Of a stretch of DNA of 64,000 nucleotides, positions 10,383 through 21,959 are shown piece after piece (the stretch's first letter is position 1; every line of letters begins with the position of its first letter). The notes under the pieces are model-generated. The model had not been told where the DNA came from. It was given only the letters and a program-made list of their open reading frames with translations, and did not search any database. This DNA comes from Portulaca oleracea (lineage: Eukaryota > Streptophyta > Magnoliopsida > Caryophyllales > Portulacaceae). Location of the stretch: assembly GCA_029582165.1 (NCBI GenBank), contig CM055881.1, positions 17,412,594 through 17,476,593 of the forward strand. Reading direction: 5' to 3'. Position numbers and translations under genes: made by a program.

Positions 10383-10540
10383 GTAACTAGTTAGGAAATC
10401 AACTTCCTAATCCTATCCTTCCCTCAAGTGGGATGTATTTGGGTGCGAAAGCATCCCGAATACATCCAATGCTTGTTGGAAGGTAGGAATTAGGATAGTT
10501 AGTATTCTAATTCGCGAAAGCGAATAGAAACTAACTAGGA
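10383..10540. repeat. Nested hairpin block in the LARD 3' LTR
   Basis: Several inverted repeats sit together. ATTCGC-GAAA-GCGAAT is a perfect 6-bp stem with a GAAA loop (about 10512-10527). A longer stem, GGATGTATT..TGC with GCATCCCGAATACATCC, again closes on GAAA (about 10431-10467). An outer pair is CCTAATCCTATCCTTCC with GGAAGGTAGGAATTAGG. The block is absent from the 5' LTR copy because the deletion at the CRM-like insertion removed it. Confidence 0.65.
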
Positions 10541-10902
10541 AATTCCGTTCCATTAACTTTCCCGGGTCTGTCGATGGATTTTGTGGAAGTTAATCCAGAC
10601 TATCCTTGAAAGAGGAAGCCCGACGGGTATTTTCTAACGGAATTACCATTTGATTTCCCTTTCTCGTTACTCTCTTGTTGCGAAACCCATTTCCTCATTC
10701 CCGTTTGCATCCCGAAAGTCTCCCGACACCCATTGTTTCACCTTTTTGACTGAACATAGTGTGTTTGTCCTGTTTTTACCCTAAATTCTATCATCCTTTC
10801 ATGATCATAAACCATACCTAGAGTTAACTAGTTGCAGCTAAGGCCCCTAGCTCCCTGTGGAAGAACGATAAAACCGTGGTCTTACAAACCACTCGACTAA
10901 CA

Positions 10903-13580
10903 AAGCCCACCTCCGCCCAGCCGACCACCTAGACACCGATGTGCCAACGCCGGCGACCCCCGCCTCTACCCCGCTGACTCGCCGGAAACCGCCCAGAGGG
11001 CAGCCCTAGCAACCACCTTGAGTACAATCCTAATTGTAGTTTTCTGATTTGGGATTTTATACAAAATATTATGTCATGTAATCTAGTTGTAACTTAAGTG
11101 TTTGGTTGTTGTATTCCTATCATGAATAATTGCTCATATGTGATGTATTTTGAGTTTCTCGTAAATCATGTTTAGGGTTTAGATAATACTATTCCTATAT
11201 GTATGAATTAGGATGTATAATTATCAAGATAAATTCTTGTTCGTTAAGTTAAATATTTACATGTTTCCTTGATTCGTGTAGGTGTTTAATCATGTCTAAT
11301 TATTATGTTTAATCATGCTAATTAAGTCAGGTTGATTGAATTACTAAAGATCGATTCTTGTTTATTAGTTCATGATTCTTGATTGAATCTTGTAAAAAGA
11401 AATTAGTTGTTGGGATTCTTGATTGGTAGTTTAAATGTTTATAGGTTCTTTATATTTTATTCACGTGTTCTTTAAGTTCTTTCTTGATTCTTGATTATGA
11501 AATTCGTATTTTTTAATCATCCATGTTGTTATTATAGGATCTTGAAATAGTTTATTGTAGAATTCATGTTTAGGATAATGTTACTATTATTTCATGCATG
11601 CTTTTAGGGTTAGTGAAAATATTAAAGTTGATTTCATGTTTTACAATTTGGTTTTGGTGGTAGGAAGTTTGATGTATGGACCTTAGTTGGATTAGACTAA
11701 TTACCTTGGACTTTAGTTACTGTTTTAAGCCCAAATTAGGACCCCGGGATCGAATGGTGAAAGTTAGAACCGAAATTGCAAAGTAAATGAGAATCGAGAT
11801 CGAGACAGTTTTGTTAGGGTCTAAAGAACAGATCACCATGAGAGTTATAGTCGTCTTTTGATCGAACCCTTTGAAGTGGAGGTTCCCCTAGATGTTAGCT
11901 TTCATAGGAATTTTGCGTAACGGACTTTGAAGTTGTATAGATCAAGTTATACCCCGAATACTAGACCTAGGTCAGATCTAGACTGTTTGGTTTAATGACC
12001 ATTTTTGGGAACAGTAGAAGGTGTTTTTGGTCTCGAATTCAACATGGAAGTTTTAGTAGACATTCCGTGGTTTCTGAAATGTCCAAAACCAGACCCATAG
12101 GATGTTGGGAAGTCAAGTTTTGACCCTTTTTATGTGGATGCTGTAATCTGTTTTGTTGATGCTTTTTATTAATAAAAATGTTGTTGTATGAAAGTGATGT
12201 TTTGATCTTTTTATGTGATTACTTGGAGTGTGTTAAAATGTAGATCCATGATTGATAGGAACCTATAGTGTTCCTAGGGGAGGGTTAGGTAGAAGGTAGT
12301 TATACTAACTTTGAAGGGCGTGTTTTGATTAGAATAATTACTTTTATTTTAGGCCCAAGCTAATTCGCGTCATTAGTGAACTCAAGTGTGTTCGTCTTAG
12401 CTATGAAGTGAAGTTTACCAGGTAATGTCTATAATCTAATCCCCACTGGGATGCTCTTTAAATGTGTTTTAATGTTTTCTAATTTGTTTTGAGAATTGCA
12501 TCCCGAAAGGGGACTTTGTGGAAATGTGGCCATCTGTTTTTGATATTTGTTTGTAATTGTTGATTTATGAGTTAATGAAATTGAGATGGTCTTTTATAAG
12601 TAGTTTTTTTATTGCTTTTTTTATAACTTGGATTGGGTTTGACTTGAGAGCTGTGAGTTGAGCTTTACATAATATACTAATAACTCAAGTGAAACATTAA
12701 ACGGGTTTATTCGATTGATGCCTTTGGTAGGCGAATACTTTGATGCCTTTGGTACGCGATTTTTTTGATGCCTTTGGTAGGCGATTGTTTTGCGGGCGAT
12801 AACCCTGAGACCAGGATTTGGTATCCTGTATGGGTTATGTGTCAAGAGATCAAGGTTTCATCCCTGATATAGGATAGATGATTTTTGATGCCTTTGGTAG
12901 GCGATTGTTTGATGCCTTTGGTAGGCGATTGTTTTGATGCCTTTGGTAGGCGATTGTTTTGCGGGCGATAACCCTGAGACCAGGATTTGGTATCCTGTAT
13001 GGGTTATGTGTCAGGAGATCAGGGTTTCATCCCTGATATAGGATAGATGATTTTTGATGCCTTTGGTAGGCGATGTTACTTTATGGGATTTGATATCCCG
13101 CCCGCATAATAAAATGAATGGGTTGGGTTGAGGAAAACAGTTGTAAGGGTTAAACGGTTTATAAAAAGGTTTGACTTGTTCCCTCTCCCTCCAATGAATT
13201 GAAATGAACTTAACCTGTTTTTAACGTTAGGGGTAGACATTATTGAGATTTCCTCCTCATTTTTGAAATGTTTTGTTTTCAGGTGAAGATCTATATGCTG
13301 GGGACGGGAATTAGAAGTGAGGACAACATGTTTAGAAGTCGTTAAATATCGTTGCTTTTCTTTTCTGAGAAACTTGAAGTTAGTTTTGAGGATTATTTCT
13401 AAGTATGAGTTTGTTAGTTTGGTTTACCGTTATCACACAGTTGTAGTTTCCTTCTCGCCTTGTATTCCTTCGGGGATACGGCAGTGACGCCCAATAAGAG
13501 TTTGAGTCTTCCGCTAAATTTTGTCTGTAAACGTTAGTTTGAATTTGGCTTTTCTATAATTGAATTTCCGGGACGTTACG
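10903..13580 (+). repeat. 5' LTR (right part) of the outer element
   Basis: It aligns with 17673-20330 over its whole length with few mismatches. An indel of about 80 bp lies near 11030/17800. The left part of the LTR lies upstream of the LARD and outside the window. A primer-site-like TGGAATCAGATC follows at about 13584. Confidence 0.8.
12713..13070 (+). repeat. TGATGCCTTTGGTAGGCGA tandem array, seven copies
   Basis: There are seven copies of a ~19-22-bp unit in three clusters (3+3+1), separated by a longer spacer. The spacer begins GCGGGCGATAACCC and contains the hairpin ATCARGG-TTTCAT-CCCTGAT. The spacer itself is present twice, so there is a higher-order unit of about 170 bp. The other LTR has only three copies (19673-19840). 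Confidence 0.85.
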
Positions 13581-16500
13581 GAATGGAATCAGATCTCTGG
13601 GTTGCGACCTAGTAGCTCCTAAGTGTCTCTTAGGTTTAGTTAGACCTTAGGAAGCTAAAATCGGAGTGTGAGTGTAGGTGTGGGTTGGGTTGCATCGACT
13701 TGATTGTTTCTTCATGTTTTGATTAATGTGTTTTATTTTTTTTTAACTTTTGTTTCGATTTATTATTCCTCGTACCAATAGGTGTTATGCATGAAGCTAA
13801 TATTATTGTTGGAGTACGATATTGAGTATTTGGGAATTTATGTTCGATTGAGTCTCTCGAGTACCTCTATTAAGCACTTTGGGTTAGTTAAGGCTTCAAA
13901 TTTTATTTATTGGGTTTTTGTGTATGCACAATGAGGATTAAGGATGAACTTTGACTTATGGACCTGATAAATACTTGAAAATTTCTTATGAGAAGTTGGC
14001 CTTTGATTTCAATTTTTTTTTTTTTGGTTTTGAGGTTAAATTAATGTTTGTGATTCAACGCGATTCAGTCTAAGTCGAAGTCTTAGGTTAAAGGAATCTT
14101 TGTAAGGAAAGTGTTGGTTAAAGCTCGAGTTGAGGGGTATAGTTGAAGTGAAGGTTTTGTGCTTAATCTCGTGGTTGATTTGATTTTAGGTGGTACGGTA
14201 AGTTGGAGACTTCCTGTATGTTTGAATGAACATTGTTTCATTGAAGTATTGAGAGCAGATGAAGTGCTTCAGAGTAATATTGAGATTATGATTGGTTTTG
14301 GTCAGGATATGGAGTTTCAAGGACCACTTTTAAGGAAAAAGGAACTTGATTTTGAGATAAAGGTTGAGATGAACATTTTTGTTGATGATCGTACATTTAA
14401 ACTAGACTTTTGGATATCGATTATGAGGCTCTAAGGATTAAATTTAATTTTGGTTCCTAGAGTATTGGAGTAAGGGAATACTTTAAGGTAATGTTGAGCT
14501 AAGCAAGATCTTTCAAGGTTATTGTGATTTTAGGGATCTTAAGTTGCATTACAAAGCTCTATGGATCAAGGAACATTAGGAATTGTGTGGGGGGAAAAAA
14601 ATTCTCCAGTTATGTGATGGTTGAGGGCGCTGTTATTGAGACGGAATAGTGCAATTATTACTATATTATCTACAAGTTGGGAAGTTGTCTGGGTGATTAG
14701 ATCTTTAAGAATGACAAAGTGATACTTTGAGAGGGTCTTATTCACTATGAGATGGAGATGTACTTGATTTGTAACTATTTGATTTTAATATTTCCCCCTC
14801 GAATGTTTAAAGTGAGTTTATGTTGTATATTCACGATCGATTCATGGTCTCATATATGCTTACTGCCATTCATATATATGCAAACATGTGAGTCTATGTA
14901 TGTAATTGTCTATTCCCTATTGCGAGCCTTTTATTTATGATTGTGTACATGAAGTGAGTTGATCGTCTGAGAAGTGGGTATAACGCATGATGAAAGCTGC
15001 AGGTATTTGATGCCCACAATACTGTCTGAATCCCACCTGGTTAAGTTCGGTATGAATACCATTTGATTGGCCTGTCTGAATGTTTTCTGGGATAATCTAT
15101 TTACATTTGATGAATCTGTGGAAATATTATTTGATTAATTCTGTTGAGTACCATCCAACTGAATCGTTTGATTATCACATGTTTATTAGAGCAATTTCTT
15201 TCTTTGATTTGTCAATCTCTGTTGATGGTGACGTCTATTATCTAGAACTATTAGGGAAGAAATTAGACATAATGAGTATATAGTCCTTAAGATATTGGAG
15301 GAGCTGAGTGAAGTGTTGGATCATGTCTGGTTACTTATATTGGTTATGGAGATTACCGTTAATGGAAGATAAATGATGATATGTACGAAGCAGGTTATTA
15401 CCTAACACAGGTCCCTATACTTTTTGTGCTTGAAACACGTGGTGGATTTGATAATTACCATTACTAGTGGTTGTAAAATAGAAGTGGTGATTAAGAATGA
15501 TTTTGATGGCTTAAGTACATGAAAGCTTTAAGTTGCAGCTGGGTATAATCTGACTTTGGGAAATATTGAGGTTGAATTAATGCTTTTGAGGAAGTACCGG
15601 GTCTAAGGACGACTCTTGTTTGAGGTGTTGGGTGGTAATTTGAGTTTCGGGGACGAAACTCTATTTGAGAAGATTGAGAGGGTAATGATTGGCAAGTGCT
15701 AGTTCTTATTAGGCATATGTAAGATAAGGGAAAAGTCTCATTTGACATGGTTAAGTGTTTTGGAGTTAAATGGTGGTTTGGTAAATTAATTACAGTGTTA
15801 ATCATGTCTTGGGTTGTCAATCTTAGCTTTTGGTCTTTCTATTAGATGAAAACATAAGGTTCATATGTCATTTGAGGCGCCAGGTTAGTGATCTGACATC
15901 TGAGATTATTAACGGAAATTTCTCTTTCTCTTACGGATAATAAGGTTGTCTCGAGGAAGTTATGTCGTATGGTTACATATTATTAAATAGTCTTGTGATG
16001 GTTGACATAATGGGGTTCTCGTCATTGGAAGGGAAGAAAATTGTACAGTTGCATTAGAGGAAAATTAGAAATTTTGGTCTTACTTGAGTTATCAAGGGAA
16101 ACTATTGAAAACTATCGTTATTTTATGTTACCCTAGCACAGAAGCAAAAGACTTGTTTTGAGAGGTGATTATTGGGATCTTATAACATTTTGGGTGTTGG
16201 TAATTATCAGTTTGGTGTGTTCTAAAGATCTTATTTCATGATTTTAGAAGATCGATAATGGGAAGATTAGGGTAAAGTTGGATTTAGACTTGGCTATAAG
16301 TTGTTGAGTCTACTGGGGACGTCCATGGTGAGAATGACTATAAGCAATACCTATGGGGAATGGGGTGCGTGTCTTTTTCCTTGTTTCATTTTGTGTTGAA
16401 ATTGCTTTCTTATTTGTTATTGACATATGTTGGATGGTATACTGCGGCGTTTGCTATGAGCATGAGGCTCTAGCTTCTCTTAAAGACCTAAATCCCGAGG

Positions 16501-16880
16501 AAGATGTGAAATACAGCCCTGAGGAGGGCTTGGAGCCAGAAGAAGACCTTCGATGAGAATTCGGGGGCTGAAAGAAGACTTGACATACGAGGAACAGCCG
16601 TAGGAGATTCTAGATTGCTGAGAGAAATCGCTTCTCAGAAAGACCGTCCTTCTAATACCATGGTATGCGCCACAACTGAATCAATTTAGGAAGCCACGAA
16701 AGATATGGGATCGAGACAATCCACACATATTCAACACATAAGATGCATCGAGTTTCGAGGACGAAACTCTATTGAACAGGGTAATGATGTAAAACCCCGA
16801 AATTTTGGTGAGCGCCATCGTTAGTTCCGTCTGGCAGACCGTTAGTTTCGAGGACGAAACTTCTTTTAAGGAGGTAATGA
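13581..16880 (+). other. Internal region of the outer element, degenerate
   Basis: No intact gag or pol. Short open stretches (for example 14159-14434 and 16353-16556) show no domain I recognise. Near the right end, frames broken by stops still read like a Tekay-type polyprotein tail: LKEDLTYEEQP at about 16568-16600, then a tail with W and NPHIF ending (about 16670-16735) at the position of a chromodomain end. Three TTTCGRGGACGAAACT motifs occur (about 15644, 16749 and 16846), the last two each followed by TGTAAAACCCCGAAA. Confidence 0.6.
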
Positions 16881-19800
16881 TGTAAAACCCCGAAAAATCC
16901 AAAGATGTTGACCGTGACGTCGTTAGTTAATAAGGTTTGACTTCGTTAATTGTTTATTGTTCGTTTGTGATTTATTATGCTAACACTTGAGCTCGTAGGA
17001 TCGTTGAGGGACTAACAAGGATATATCGATAATTTCGTGGGTATTATTATTATTATTAGTATTACTCTAATTATTTTTTTAGTATTACTATTACTATTAT
17101 TGTGTTTACCAAGAATTGATATATGTGAATATTATTTGTTCTGTGTTTAGTATTAATATTATTATTATTAGTATTGTTTTATTATTATTACTATTATTAT
17201 AGTTATTATTATTTTCTCCAAAAAAAATCTGATTTCTTATTGGGTTGGGTTAGGTTTAAGAGTAGTATTAATTGCGCCTTATAAGTGTTTAATATAAAAG
17301 CTCTCCTCTCAAAAACCCTAAACCAAACCCTAACCCTATCTCTCTCTACTCCTCTCTACTGCTAGCCGCCAACACCGCCAGCCTCCATCGCCGGCCATCA
17401 CCGGAATACCGTCAACCGCCACAGGCCACCACCATCCTCCCTCCAAGTCTCTCCCTCTTCCTTTCCTTGTTGCTCGACTTCTCTCATCCCTCACTCTGTT
17501 CTGCTTTGCCGCGCCACCGCTGAGCCACCGTCGTCCGTGCCGACATGCACCGGTCGACCGCTGCGCCACAATCGCCACCGCTCCTTAGTGTTTCTGCCAC
17601 CCTGACGAGGAAAACCCAAGGCTTTTTGGTCGTCGCTACTGTCGAGCCAAACCACCGCCCAGCCTCGATGTAAGCCCACCTCCGCCCAGCCGACCACCTA
17701 GACACCGCTGTGCCAACGCCGGCGACCCCCGCCTCTATCACGCTGACTCGCCGGAAACCACCCAGAGGGAAGCCCTAGCAACCACCTTGAGTACAACCCT
17801 GATTCCTAAGTTTGGGTTCTATTTGTTTTATTTTTTTCTGATGTTATTATTATTATCATTGTTATCTTATTGATTGTAGTTTTCTGATTTGGGATTTTAT
17901 AGAAAATATTTCATGTAATCTAGTTGTAACTTAAGTGTTTGGTTGTTGTACTCCTATCATGAATAATTGCTCATATGTGATGTATTTTGAGTTTCTCGTA
18001 AATCATGTTTAGGGTTTAGATAATACTATTCCTATATGTACAAATTAGGATGTATAATTATCAAGATAAATTCTTGTTCGTTAAGTTAAATATTTACATG
18101 TTTCCTTGATTCTTGTAGGTGTTTAATCATGTCTAATTATTATGTTTAATCATGCTAATTAAGTCAGGTTGATTGAATTACTAAAAATCGATTCTTGTTT
18201 ATTAATTCATGATTCTTGATTGAATCTTGTAAAAAGAAATTAGTTGTTGGGATTCTTGATTGGTAGTTTAAATGTTCTTTATATTTTATTCACGTGTTCT
18301 TTAAGTTCTTTCTTGATTCTTGATTAAGAAATTCGTATTTTATAATCATCCATGTTGTTATTATAGGATCTTGAAATAGTTTATTGTAGAATTCATGTTT
18401 AGGATAATGTTACTATTATTTCATGCATGCTTTTAGGGTTAGTGAAAATATTAAAGTTGATTTCATGTGTTTACAATTTGGTTTTGGTGGTAGTAAGTTT
18501 GATGTATGGACCTTAGTTGGATTAGACTAATTACCTTGGACCTTAGTTACTGTTTTAAGCCCAAATTAGAACCCGGGATCGAATGGTGAAAGTTAGAACC
18601 GAAATTGCAAATTAAATGAGAACCGGGATCGAGACAGTTTTGTTAGGGTCTAAAGAACGGATCACCATGAGAGTTATAGTCGTCTTTTGATCGAACCCTT
18701 TGAAGTGGACATTCCCCTGGATGTTAGCTTTCATAGGAATTTTGCAGAACAGACTTTGAAGTTGTATAGGTCAAGTTATACCCCGAATACTAGACCTAGG
18801 TCAGATCTAGACTGTTTGGTTTAATGACCGTTTTTGGGGATCATAGGAGGTGTTTTTGGTCTCAAGTTCAACATGAACGTTTTATTAGACATTCCGAAGT
18901 TTCCGAAATGTCCAAAACCAGACCCATAGGATGCCGGGAAATCAAGTTTTGACCCTTTTTATGTGGATGCTGTAATCTGTTTTGTTGATGCTTTTTATTA
19001 ATAAAAATGTTGTTGTGTGAAAGTGATGTTTTGATCTTGTTATGTGATTTGTTGGAGTGTGTTAAAGTGTAGATCCATGATTGATAGGAACCTATAGTGT
19101 TCCTAGGGGAGGGTTAGGTAGAAGGTAGTTATACTAACTTTGAAGGGCGCGTTTTGATTAGAATAATTACTTTTATTTTAGGCCCAAGCTAATTCGCGTC
19201 GTTAGTGAGCTCAAGTGTGTTCGTCTTAGCTGTGAAGTGAAGTTAACTAGGTAATGTCTATGCTTTGAAGGGCGCGTTTTGATTAGAATAATTACTTTTA
19301 TTTTAGGCCCAAGCTAATTCGCGTCGTTAGTGAGCTCAAGTGTGTTCGTCTTAGCTGTGAAGTGAAGTTAACCAGGTAATGTCTATGCTCTAATCCCCAC
19401 TGGGATGCTCTTTAAATGTGTTTTAATGTTTTCTAATTTGTTTTGAGAATTGCATCCCGAAAGGGGACTTTGTGGAAATGTGGCCATCTGTTTTTGATAT
19501 TTGTTTGTAATTGTTGATTTATGAGTTATTGAAATTGAGATGGTCTTTTATAAGTAGTTTTGTTATTGTTTTTTTTTTATTACTTGGGTTGGGTTTGACT
19601 TGAGAGCTGTGAGTTGAGCTTTGCATAATATACTAATAACTCAAGTGAAACATTAAGCGGGTTTATTCTATTGATGCCTTTGGTAGGCGATTGTGTTTGA
19701 TGCCTTTGGTAGGCGATTGTTTTGCGGGCGATAACCCTGAGACCAGAATTTGGTATCCTGTATGGGTTATGTGTCAGGAGATCAGGGTTTCATCCCTGAT

Positions 19801-20330
19801 ATAGGATAGATGATTTTTGATGCCTTTGGTAGGCGATGTTACTTTATGGGATTTGATATCCCGCCCGCATAATAAAATGAATGGGTTGGGTTGAGGAAAA
19901 CAGTTGTAAGGGTTAGACGGTTTATGAAAAGGTTTGACTTGTTCGCTCTCCCTCAAATGAATCGAAATGAACTTAACCTGTTTTTAACTTTAGGGGTAGA
20001 CATTATTGAGATTTCCCCCTCATTTTTGAAATGTTTTGTTTTCAGGTGAAGATCTATATGCTGGGGACGGGAATTAGAAGTGAGGACGACATGTTTAGAA
20101 GTCGTTAAATATTGTTGCTTTTCTTTTTTGAGAAACTTGAAGTTAGTTTTGAGCATTATTTCTAAGTATGAGTTTGTTAGTTTGGTTTACCGTTATCAGA
20201 CAGTTATAGTTTCCTTCTCGCCTTGTATTCCTTGGGGATACGGCAGTGACGCCCAATAAGAGTTTGAGTCTTCCGCTAAATTTTGTCTGTTAACGCACAC
20301 TTGACTTTTCTATAATCAATCCTGCGTACA
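16881..20330 (+). repeat. 3' LTR of the outer element (~3.45 kb)
   Basis: It starts TGTAAAACCCCG after a purine tract and ends near GCGTACA. It contains an ATT-rich microsatellite stretch (17040-17220), a C-rich block (17340-17780), a 116-119-bp tandem duplication (about 19139-19257 and 19258-19386), and three copies of the TGATGCCTTTGGTAGGCGA unit (19673-19840). Long open frames in the C-rich block are composition artefacts. Confidence 0.75.
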
Positions 20331-21959
20331 TAATCTTACTAACATAACTATAACCTTGTCCAAGTACTTTGGACTACTTGCATAGTTACCTTGAAAGAAA
20401 TGCTTACAAAATCAAAATTTTTTTTGATTTTTCGCATTCTTTTCCTTATATCCAAGCACCTTGGATTGCATAGTTATAACTTAAACCTTAGAATAACCTT
20501 ATAAATCAAATTAATATTTGATTTTTCATGTTCTTTGCATAACTATATTCAAATAATTTTTGGATTTCATACTTATAACCTATCACCTTGGAACCTTATA
20601 AATCAAACTAACATTTGATTTTCATGTTCTTTGTATAACTATTTCCAAACAACTTAATTTGGATTTCATAAATCAAACTTGATGGATTGCTAGAATCGAA
20701 CAAGGGAGGAGATTTCTGGGCGTCCTTCACCGTCGCCAGGGGAGGAGCGTGAGCGAAGACGGTCGGCGAGTCACGACTACCGGCGAGCGACGACGACTGA
20801 CGAGAGACACTGTATGGGCGTCGTCTTCAGCCCCCTGCAGTTTCTTTGTTCTTCTGCGTGAAATGGTTTCAAAGTTGCTAGGCACTCTCTTTCTTCTTTG
20901 TTTTGAATTTTGGTATTTTTTTTATTTACGACAATTTAATCGATGCATACGGGATGGAATTGTTTGTCAATTAAGCCTACCATTTGGAATATGTAAAAAA
21001 AGTGTTGACAACTTGGAATACACAATAACCGGTGCCTACCATTTGAAATTTTCCCTAAAATTAAATAAGAGTGAGCCAAGTTATCTGGTGTGTAGTTTGC
21101 TATATCAATGAACTCGACTCTAGGTTTGTCTACAGTCGGCTAATGGCATTTCTTGATAACTAGAAACCAAAGCCAAACTAGAACCACCAGTTAACTGCAT
21201 TGAAAAAGTGGTTAACCGTTCTTTAGGTTCGGTTTACGGTTAACCGTTGATTTCTCGTTGAGTTCTAGAAAATTAAAGCAGTTACAAATGAAGAAAAATT
21301 AACATTTATAAAAAAAAAATCAAATTTTGGTCCTAGATTAATTAAAACCAATTAACTGCGTTATAAATACGCAAAACTGAAGCCTAAACCAGTTTGATAA
21401 ACCCAAATCATAATTTTGAAAAATCTAAATGATTCACGGATTTTATCAAATTCTGTGTTTGGGGTTTGGTCTTCGGTTGGGGGTTTTTTATTAGGCACCC
21501 GTGCTGGAGTCTATACATTTCTCTGGACTCGAACAACATACATATGTAGCAGCAAAATTGTTAGGTGTCAGTTTGGTTTTGCCGAAACTGTGAGTGAGGA
21601 TTGAGGAAAGTAGCAAGAAGAGGAAGAGAAGCCACGTTGGTGCATTATCCAAGACTTATCAAAACTTGTACATTATGATGACATGGCACATACTCGAAAT
21701 CCTGCAACCAATCAAAACCCACTCAACGGGGGTCATCAACTTACAATGACAAAAATACCCCAGTTTAAGCTGGCCAATTGTTTTCCATTTTCAATTGGTT
21801 GTCTTTTTCTTTGGTGGTGGGGTCTGTGTATACCACAGCCACCACTCCCCATTTGAAACCAAACCAAAGACATCCTGTGTCTGTAGGGCGGTCATGGAAA
21901 TGGAAATGGTGATGATGGTGAGATGTGAAACATGAAGAAGAGAGTGTTGATGAGCTCCC
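20331..21959. other. Intergenic stretch upstream of the STAY-GREEN-LIKE gene
   Basis: Bases 20505-20560 and 20599-20650 are imperfect direct repeats containing AATCAAA..ATTTGATTTTCATGTTC. An open frame at 20749-21111 has no recognisable domain and is not called. Bases 21180-21270 carry repeated GGTTAACCGT-type motifs that look like transposon debris. The last ~300 bp before 21960 should contain the promoter; an ACGT core lies at about 21632, but no confident TATA box was assigned. Confidence 0.5.

Larger units (their letters stand above)
1..10902 (+). mobile_element. LARD-like non-autonomous LTR retrotransposon (split by a nested element)
   Basis: Two LTR copies can be recognised. The 5' copy is 1-156 plus about 6136-6502; its true left end is outside the window. 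The 3' copy is 9199-10902, about 1.7 kb, beginning TGTTTAGACCCG and ending CTAACA. The two copies differ at only about 2-3% of aligned positions by hand count. A purine tract (AGCGTGGGGGGG) sits directly before the 3' LTR. The 2.7-kb internal region has no gag, protease, RT or integrase motif, so the element must have depended on enzymes made elsewhere. The 'gacgagcaaaggtttaag' block before the purine tract is typical of the Tat/Athila/Ogre group as I know it, so a parent there is an inference. It sits inside the 5' LTR of the outer element, with AAGCC following at 10903 as a candidate target duplication whose partner is off-window. Confidence 0.75.
9199..10902 (+). repeat. 3' LTR of the LARD element
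   Basis: It is about 1.7 kb, TG...CA, bounded on the left by the purine tract and on the right by the outer element's LTR. It contains a cluster of nine ACCGTGGCCACGGT-like palindromes (9494-9812) and a hairpin-rich block (10383-10540), each listed separately. Confidence 0.8.
10903..20330 (+). mobile_element. Outer chromovirus-like retrotransposon with ~3.45-kb LTRs, decayed
   Basis: A partial 5' LTR (10903-about 13580) and a full 3' LTR (16881-about 20330) flank a 3.3-kb internal region. The 3' boundary has the arrangement typical of Tekay/Del chromoviruses: TTTCGAGGACGAAAC, a purine tract TTTTAAGGAGG, then TGTAAAACCCCG. The pol region is almost gone; only a decayed polyprotein C-terminus is recognisable near 16565-16740. 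The LARD element occupies the position corresponding to 17672/17673 of the full LTR. LTRs longer than the internal region are unusual, so this is either a deletion derivative or a non-autonomous lineage. Confidence 0.72.

Noticed and set aside
12713..13070. Regularly spaced repeats that could look like a CRISPR array
   Set aside because: Spacers are not unique or of equal length, the array lies in a plant LTR, and there are no cas genes.
17311..17338. AAACCCTAA-type motifs, also at 48597-48660, as interstitial telomere
   Set aside because: Only a few degenerate copies with no ordered array; common by chance in plant UTR-like sequence.
17336..17741. Overlapping - strand frames in the C-rich block of the outer LTR
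   Set aside because: GC-rich composition leaves several frames open at once; the second LTR copy breaks them and no domain is present.
20749..21111. 120-codon + strand frame upstream of SGRL
   Set aside because: No recognisable domain, Ser/Arg-rich start then Phe/Leu-rich tail, and no splice or homology support.
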